Source of the DNA: Petrosia ficiformis | Taxonomy: Eukaryota; Porifera; Demospongiae; Haplosclerida; Petrosiidae | NCBI GenBank assembly: GCA_947044365.1 | Contig: OX345648.1 | Coordinates: forward strand, 4,158,096 to 4,222,095 | Direction: 5' to 3' | DNA length: 64,000 nt | Shown: positions 58,420-64,000 of the stretch, piece after piece | Layout: every line of letters begins with the position of its first letter | Numbering within the stretch: position 1 is the stretch's first letter | Notes under the pieces: model-generated | Told to the model about the DNA's origin: nothing | What the model saw: only the letters and a program-made list of their open reading frames with translations | The model's database searches: none | Made by a program: the position numbers and the translations under genes

Positions 58420-59245
58420 TCCTGAATGAATAATTATAATGAAATAAACCTGTATATACTTTTTGTCTTGTTGACTCTAGGAAGCCAATATTATGATTGT
58501 AAAATACTTTCCATTATTATGTTCCTAATTGAAAGTACAGGTGCTGCTGAAATGCACTATCCATAGTAATTGTTATTACATTTCTTATTAATTGAAAAAA
58601 CAAATGTACTCTATTAGGAACACAGTACATATCTGAATAGCTAGCTACCTACAGGTTGCAAAACAGCATTCAGTTTAATGTATTTACTGGAACTGACACA
58701 CATGTAGTTTGTACCATCAATATAATGTTTATCAACATGATAGATGTACAAGGTGAATGGAAACATGCAACTGGTATAGCAAAACTAATCTTTTGAAACA
58801 ACTAGTAATGTTTTACAGTGTGGACCTATATAGCTATGGGACTTTGTGAATACGATCGTGTAATTGAATTTATCTCACATTTGCACATTGTTTCAAAGTT
58901 TCACTTAAATGTGAATGCTGACAATTCAGTTTAAACGTTTATTATATTTAATTATGCACAAACTTTATGTTAGCAATATACATAGCGGTATGTGGTTTTG
59001 CACATACATTCATACTCACTTGTGTGATTTCAACGTGCTATAAACATTTTCTCAATATTTTTGATTGATTCACCCTTTTACGTAAATATATAAACATTCA
59101 AATCTTACTAGCTATCCTGTAAAACACTCACTGGTGCAAGCACAACATCTTTGTGAATATAAATTACTTCCACGCACAGAATAAACACAAGTTTCTACAC
59201 ATAGTTATTCATACTGACAAACTATATATATGCACAAACTTTATA
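58420..59245. other. Upstream flank of array member 2, repeated blocks W and X
   Basis: Block W (58420-58990; GTTCCTGAATGAATAATTAT near its start, CTATGGGACTTTGTGAATAC later) recurs at 61013-61535 and in part at 62335-62640. Block X follows (59063-59266). Promoter and 5' UTR exons of the minus-strand genes would be expected in these blocks. No coding exon is seen. Confidence 0.6.
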
Positions 59246-59533
59246 CTAACACTTGCAATACAGACACCCGCTACAAACTACGAATTTTATCACAAAAAGC
59301 AATGAAAAGAACTTGAATATCTTCCTCTTCCTTTGAACTTCTCCCTCGTTTTGAACTTCCCTCTCGTTTTGATTTCCCCCCTCGTTTTGAACTTCCTCCT
59401 CCCTTTTAACACGTGGAAAATATTGCCCCATTGAGAAAAACCATAATCGAATCAAAATTCTTCCAATGTAGTTGGAGAACTTACAAAAACTTTGTAGTTT
59501 TTTAACTCTGTTTGGTGAATCTCTTTCACTCAT
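59246..59533 (-). pseudogene. Truncated N-terminal copy of the array membrane protein
   Basis: A 95-codon frame begins MSERDSPNRVKK. It matches the family over IGRILIRLWFFSMGQYFPRV and the start of TM1 (FFSLLFVIKFVVCSG). Between these blocks is an expanded repeat of E-V-Q-N-E-G units (purine-rich minisatellite on the minus strand) absent from the intact paralogues. Homology stops abruptly at about 59271, where the sequence joins block X, so about 80% of the gene is missing. The frame is open with an acceptor-like ATTATGCAG upstream, so a short protein could be made, but it lacks six of seven TM segments. Confidence 0.75.
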
Positions 59534-60667
59534 GGTTACAATTTGGGTGTGTCTGCATAATAGAATGACAGATATAAACCTTCGTTTTTATTTTGTGTCA
59601 TTCACTACTTTTGACAACAGGTAAGCGTTTATGTGAAGATTTGCTTAATATTAAATTTATGAATGAGGGAGTTATTTTATATTTGATTTGTGCCAAGTAT
59701 AGGTATCAAACAACCAGTTACGAATTAATTTGTGTAACAGCAAGGGAATTCACATATTTTGATACACATACTAGAAATGTATTATTATCAATGACAAAAT
59801 AATAATGAGAAAAGTGGTTAAATTTCTACTTTTAGCTGAAATCACACAGACACAGATGCACAGACACTTGTACAAACACAACGCACGAGCAAACATGATT
59901 ATTTTCTCACTACCAAACTATTATCATACTATTCACACATTGAAACTTTGCAGAAGTAACAAATTAAGAAAGATCGCTGTTATATCACTTTATGTGACCA
60001 TTACAGCATGACGTCAAAGTCTGTACTGGCATATAATTTCAAAGTTGTATACATGTACATTATAAAATGCTGACATTGCGGATTAATACTACAATTTATA
60101 TAATTATAATTGTGTTTGTACAAATGTATGTTAAACATGTACACTGCAATAGTAATACAGCAATAACATCATGTGGTTTTCAATATGTATAAATCACATT
60201 AAATAAGTTTACTCACTTGTGGTTTCAATGGGAAGGACACTTCTGACTGCTTGCAAAGCAAAACACTATAATGAATATAGTTACCATTATTATGTGATAA
60301 TATGATGCAATGTCAGGGAATCAGGAATGCTTGTGAATATACTTATTCTGGCTTAATTTTAATACCAGTTACTATCAGGAATGGTGTTTAGCTAGAGTAT
60401 GGGGGGAATTTTAAATGGGGTGTCTTTTTTAAGGGGGTTCAAATGGGGCACAGCCCCCTCACCACCTATGCAATCTGGTGGGTAGTTGAGACATTTGTCT
60501 TGCTGTAAAACCCGATATCGTGGGTGTAGCTGGTGCCAACATGCAGTGGGGTCACTTTGTTTGCCCCAGTTGGTGTCAAAAGAGGGAGAACACTGTAGTC
60601 CACAAAGCACTTGGGGACTTTCGAGTGCCGGTAAGCAAGCTGCTAAAAGTAGTACTCCATTTCGGGA
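59534..60667. other. Non-repeated spacer inside the array
   Basis: 59534-60370 shows no gene. 60370-60667 is less AT-rich, with AAGGGGGTTCAAATGGGGCA and GCCCCCTCACCACC patches. It resembles a mobile-element fragment that replaces the downstream part of the decayed gene copy. ORFs across it on both strands lack support. Confidence 0.45.
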
Positions 60668-61003
60668 AAGGAGCCATAAAGTTATACATAAGCATCACAG
60701 TTGGAAGTGTATTTATAGTCACACAAATGATACCCGAGAAATAAATCAACTTAAGCACGAAAAGAAACGAAAGGAAAGGATTTCCACGTGTTTCGAAATT
60801 TGTACACACATGGAAAATATTGCCCGATTAACGAATACCATATTCGGATTATAAATCTTCAGAGAATTCAAAGAAACGATCTAAGATTCTTATTCTCATA
60901 GTGGACGTGATGGTCTTACCACTCCATTTCCATCTGGTTCGTCTACATTTTCCAAAAACACATCATCCTCTCCAGGCTGATCCTCCATCTCTCTACGGTC
61001 CTT
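60668..61003 (-). pseudogene. Decayed N-terminal copy of the array membrane protein
   Basis: The minus strand matches member 2 from the initiator region to the end of TM1 (VKTHI-like N-terminus, then FVLKLIYFSGIICV and NTLPTVMLMYNF). The ATG equivalent is mutated to AGG. The frame is broken by a stop (TGA) after VVRPSRPL and by further indels. Homology ends at about 60668, where unrelated sequence begins. The upstream TTCATTCAG acceptor-like site is preserved near 61013-61021. Confidence 0.85.
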
Positions 61004-61974
61004 GTTTAGACGTTCCTGAATGAATAATTATAATGAAATAATGTTGTATATACTTCTATTGTCTTGTTGACTCTAGGAAGGCAATATTATGATTGGAAAA
61101 TACTTCCCATTATTATGTTCCTAATTGAAAGTACAGGTGCTGCTGAAATGCACTATCCATAGTAATGTTATTACATTTCTTATAAATTGAAAAAACAAAT
61201 GCACTCTATTAGGAACACTGTACATATCTGAATAGCTACCTACAGGTTGCAAAACAGCATTCGCATTAACACAGTATACTGGAACTGACACACATGTAGT
61301 TTGTACCATCAATATAATGTTTATATGTACAAGGTGAATGGAAACATGCAACTGGTATAACAAAACTAATCTTTTGAAACAACTAGTAATGTTTTACAGT
61401 GTAGACCTATAGCTATGGGACTTTGTGAATACGATCGTGTAATTGAATGTATCTCACATTTGCACATAATTTCAAAGTTTCACTTGAAAGTGAATGCTGA
61501 CAATTCAGTTAAAACGTTTATTATAATTATATAATGCTCTATAACTCTAATGATTTGTGGTGGGAATGGACACTGTTTGCTAGGAATATTATCACACATA
61601 CACTCATTTGTGCAAGCACAACAACTTTGTGAATATAAATTACTTTAATACAGAATAAACACAAATTTCTACACATAGTTATTCATACTGACAAACTATA
61701 TATATGCACAAACTTTATACTAACACTTGCAATACAGACACCTGCAGTTCATCTTTTCACATGCACTCGTGCAATACATATAAATTTAATTTATACTCAT
61801 TTGTATGGTTTCAAGGAAGAACAATCGTTATACTGAAGTATATCCAGTGTCAGCAAAGGGCAAGTCTGTGTGGTCCTTTATATTGAAAGTAATGAATGTC
61901 AAAATGTATGTAAAACTGCAACCAATACTAATAGCTGTTGCATATAACAGTGAAACAGTATAAACAAGTTATTG

Positions 61975-62162
61975 AGTTTCAGACATGAGGAAGTCATCAT
62001 TTAGGGCTTTGAAAGATTACATCAAAGATCTGTGTACTTAGAATGCAATTACACTTGCTTCTTCAGGCCACAGTTTTCGAATAGAAAAAAAATGTATAAA
62101 CACTAGTGCCATCAGCAATGATTAATACATAGTCATCACAAAGCAATTATAGGGATACTCTT
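61975..62162 (-). repeat. Repeat family C fragment with its left terminus
   Basis: In reverse orientation it matches 25077-25260, including GTATCCCTATAATTGCTTTG, TGATGACTATGTATTAA and CATTGCTGATGGCACTAGTG. Block W/X repeats flank it. Confidence 0.7.
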
Positions 62163-62209
62163 TTCTCAATAATATATCTTGTTGATTATAATTAGGTACA
62201 ATGAAACTA

Positions 62210-62330
62210 AATTGAGTAATGTACATGTACTACATGTACATTACATTTGACTGATAAATAGACAATATTTCATTTGACTAATGTACATGTACATGTACAT
62301 GTATATGTGCATGTATGTACAATCTTCATG
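62210..62330. repeat. ACATGTAC-rich microsatellite
   Basis: Two clusters of GTACATGTACATGTACATG-type sequence separated by about 40 bp, inside the array spacer. Confidence 0.75.
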
Positions 62331-62334
62331 TAGT

Positions 62335-64000
62335 TTGTACCATCAATATATGTAATGTTTATCAACATGATAGATGTACAAGGTAAATGGAAACATGCAA
62401 CTAGTATAGCAAAACTAATCTTTTGAAACAACTAGTATCATTTTACAGTGTAGACCTATAGCTATGGGACTTTGTGAATACGATCGTGTAATTGAATGTA
62501 TCTCACATTTGCAAATAATTTCAAAATTTCACTTAAATGTGAATGCTGACAATTTAGTTAAAATGTTTATTATATATAATTATTTATGCACAAACTTTAT
62601 ATTAGTAATATACGTAGCAGTGTGTGGTTTGTGCACATACATTCATACTCACTTGCGTGGTTTCAATGTGCTATAAACATTTTCTCAATATTTTTGATTG
62701 ATTCACCCTTTTACGTAAATATATAAACATTTCTTACTAGCTATCCTGTAAAACTAATAATGATTTATGGTGGGAATGGACACTGCTTGCTATGAATATT
62801 ATCACATATACACTCATTTGTGCAAGCACAACATCTTTGTGAATATAAATTACTTCCACATACAGAATAAACACAAGTTTCTACACATAGTTATTCATAC
62901 TGACAAACTATATATATGCACAAACTTTATACTAACACTTGCAATGCAGACACCTGCAGTTCATGTTTTCAACATGCACTCATGCAATACATATAAATTT
63001 AATTTATACTCACTTGTATGGTTTCAAGGAAGAACAATCATTATACTGAAGTATATCCAGTGTCAGCAAAGGGCAAGTCTGTGTGGTCCTTTATATTGAA
63101 AGTAATGAATCTCGTTACCATTATCATGTGGTATTGTGATATTATAATCCAAGTGAGGAATGTACGTTGTTTGTTCAACTTACATCCAATGAATTAAGTA
63201 AGGTTACATTCACGATGACCTCAAAACCATGATGTTATAACTTTATATGTAATATGGTGTATAGTTTAATGTCATAAAGTTAATACATGATTATACTGTA
63301 ACTCAATAATGATGCAATGGATTGAAATTTGGCATACAGAAAAAATAATGGGAAAGATAATTATATGAAAATGGTGCAGGTAATACGATTGTTGGTCCTT
63401 CTAAACTAAAGTTATGAGCATTTTTATAAGGTCAAGGTGAACATGAATGACCTTTATATACATTTCATTTTACATGCTTTAGTTTTGTGTTTAATTATGC
63501 TGCAGGTTTGTTCATTTTTATCTTGTTACAATAATCAGGTTATGTGTAAGTAAGTGTGTTACAGAATGTCACAGCAAAAACTACACATATAGCTAATTCA
63601 TGCATAATAGATAGTCATTGTTTTTACATAACCATAAATTTTGTTGTTAGAAAGTTGTAGCAGAAAACAAATATTAAGAAAAGCAAAGTCTATTTTCTCA
63701 AGAGAACAAAATTTGAACAAATGAAACAATCAATATATACCCCTATATATAATTATACCAAGCTGTATAATTATACTGTATGCTTCAAATAAAAAATAAA
63801 TATGTATTTAGTTTGAGGAAACACACTTGAACTGAGTGGCATAGCCACAGGAGGGCCTGCCCAGTTAAATGTTCCTGGCTACACCACTAGGTGTTTGTCC
63901 GCTTTCCAGAAGCCATACTATTCACATGATTGTTTATACAAGTACTAATTGTGCATGTTGTATAAGTGCTGTTGTGTAGGAGTGTTGGTGTGTACTATAT
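62335..64000. repeat. Fourth set of array flanking blocks (W, X, Y, Z) reaching the window end
   Basis: Blocks W (62335-62640), X (62690-63027), Y (63020-63200) and Z (63205-64000) lie in the same left-to-right order as elsewhere. Block Z, which at 55650-56420 sits about 275 bp downstream of array member 2, runs uninterrupted to the last base. A family A MITE (63206-63453) is included. Confidence 0.8.

Noticed and set aside
60392..60854. Several frames across the GC-richer patch
   Set aside because: They straddle the breakpoint between foreign sequence and the decayed gene copy, with no consistent coding signal.

Overview
The window looks like nuclear DNA of an early-branching animal, most likely a demosponge (an Amphimedon-like genome). 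This is an inference from the AT-rich composition, small GT-AG introns, metazoan gene content, dense MITEs and pervasive ACATGTAC microsatellite. Nothing bacterial, organellar or viral is seen.

Layout. 1-1.2 kb is a foldback MITE. 1.2-4.6 kb is an intact single-ORF non-LTR retrotransposon (reverse transcriptase plus restriction-like endonuclease) flanked on both sides by (TAA)n. 6.2-12.8 kb (+) is a 17-exon full-length ABCB/P-glycoprotein-type ABC transporter. 14.6-21.9 kb (+) is an 8-exon calumenin/reticulocalbin with six EF-hands and a C-terminal HDEF. 22.3-24.7 kb (+) is a protein with exactly two GLI/GLIS-like CWCH2 zinc fingers. 25.8-45.6 kb (+) is a 16-exon mitochondrial 4-aminobutyrate aminotransferase whose introns are swollen by minisatellites, nested MITEs, a SINE-like element and tandem repeats. 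45.6-48.8 kb is a repeat-bearing intergenic region. 48.9-51.7 kb (-) is a 5-exon BNIP1/Sec20 SNARE. 52.2-64 kb (-) is a tandem array of an unrecognised multipass membrane protein family: two intact paralogues (541 and 570 aa), a truncated copy, a decayed copy, and repeated flanking blocks whose pattern predicts another copy just past the right edge.

The housekeeping genes (ABCB, calumenin, ABAT, Sec20) have unrelated roles and do not form a pathway. The most interesting part is the right-hand array. Its products are predicted to have seven membrane segments with a cytoplasmic N-terminus, the inverted topology of insect Or/Gr and gustatory-receptor-like proteins, with the last cytoplasmic segment and TM7 among the best conserved parts. 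That relationship is a hypothesis and no sequence search was possible. The introns also hold several non-autonomous transposon families whose ends and target duplications can be read directly, including one element nested inside another.

Exon boundaries were worked out by eye from GT-AG sites, reading-frame continuity and family conservation. The initiator exon of the ABC transporter and some UTRs could not be placed.
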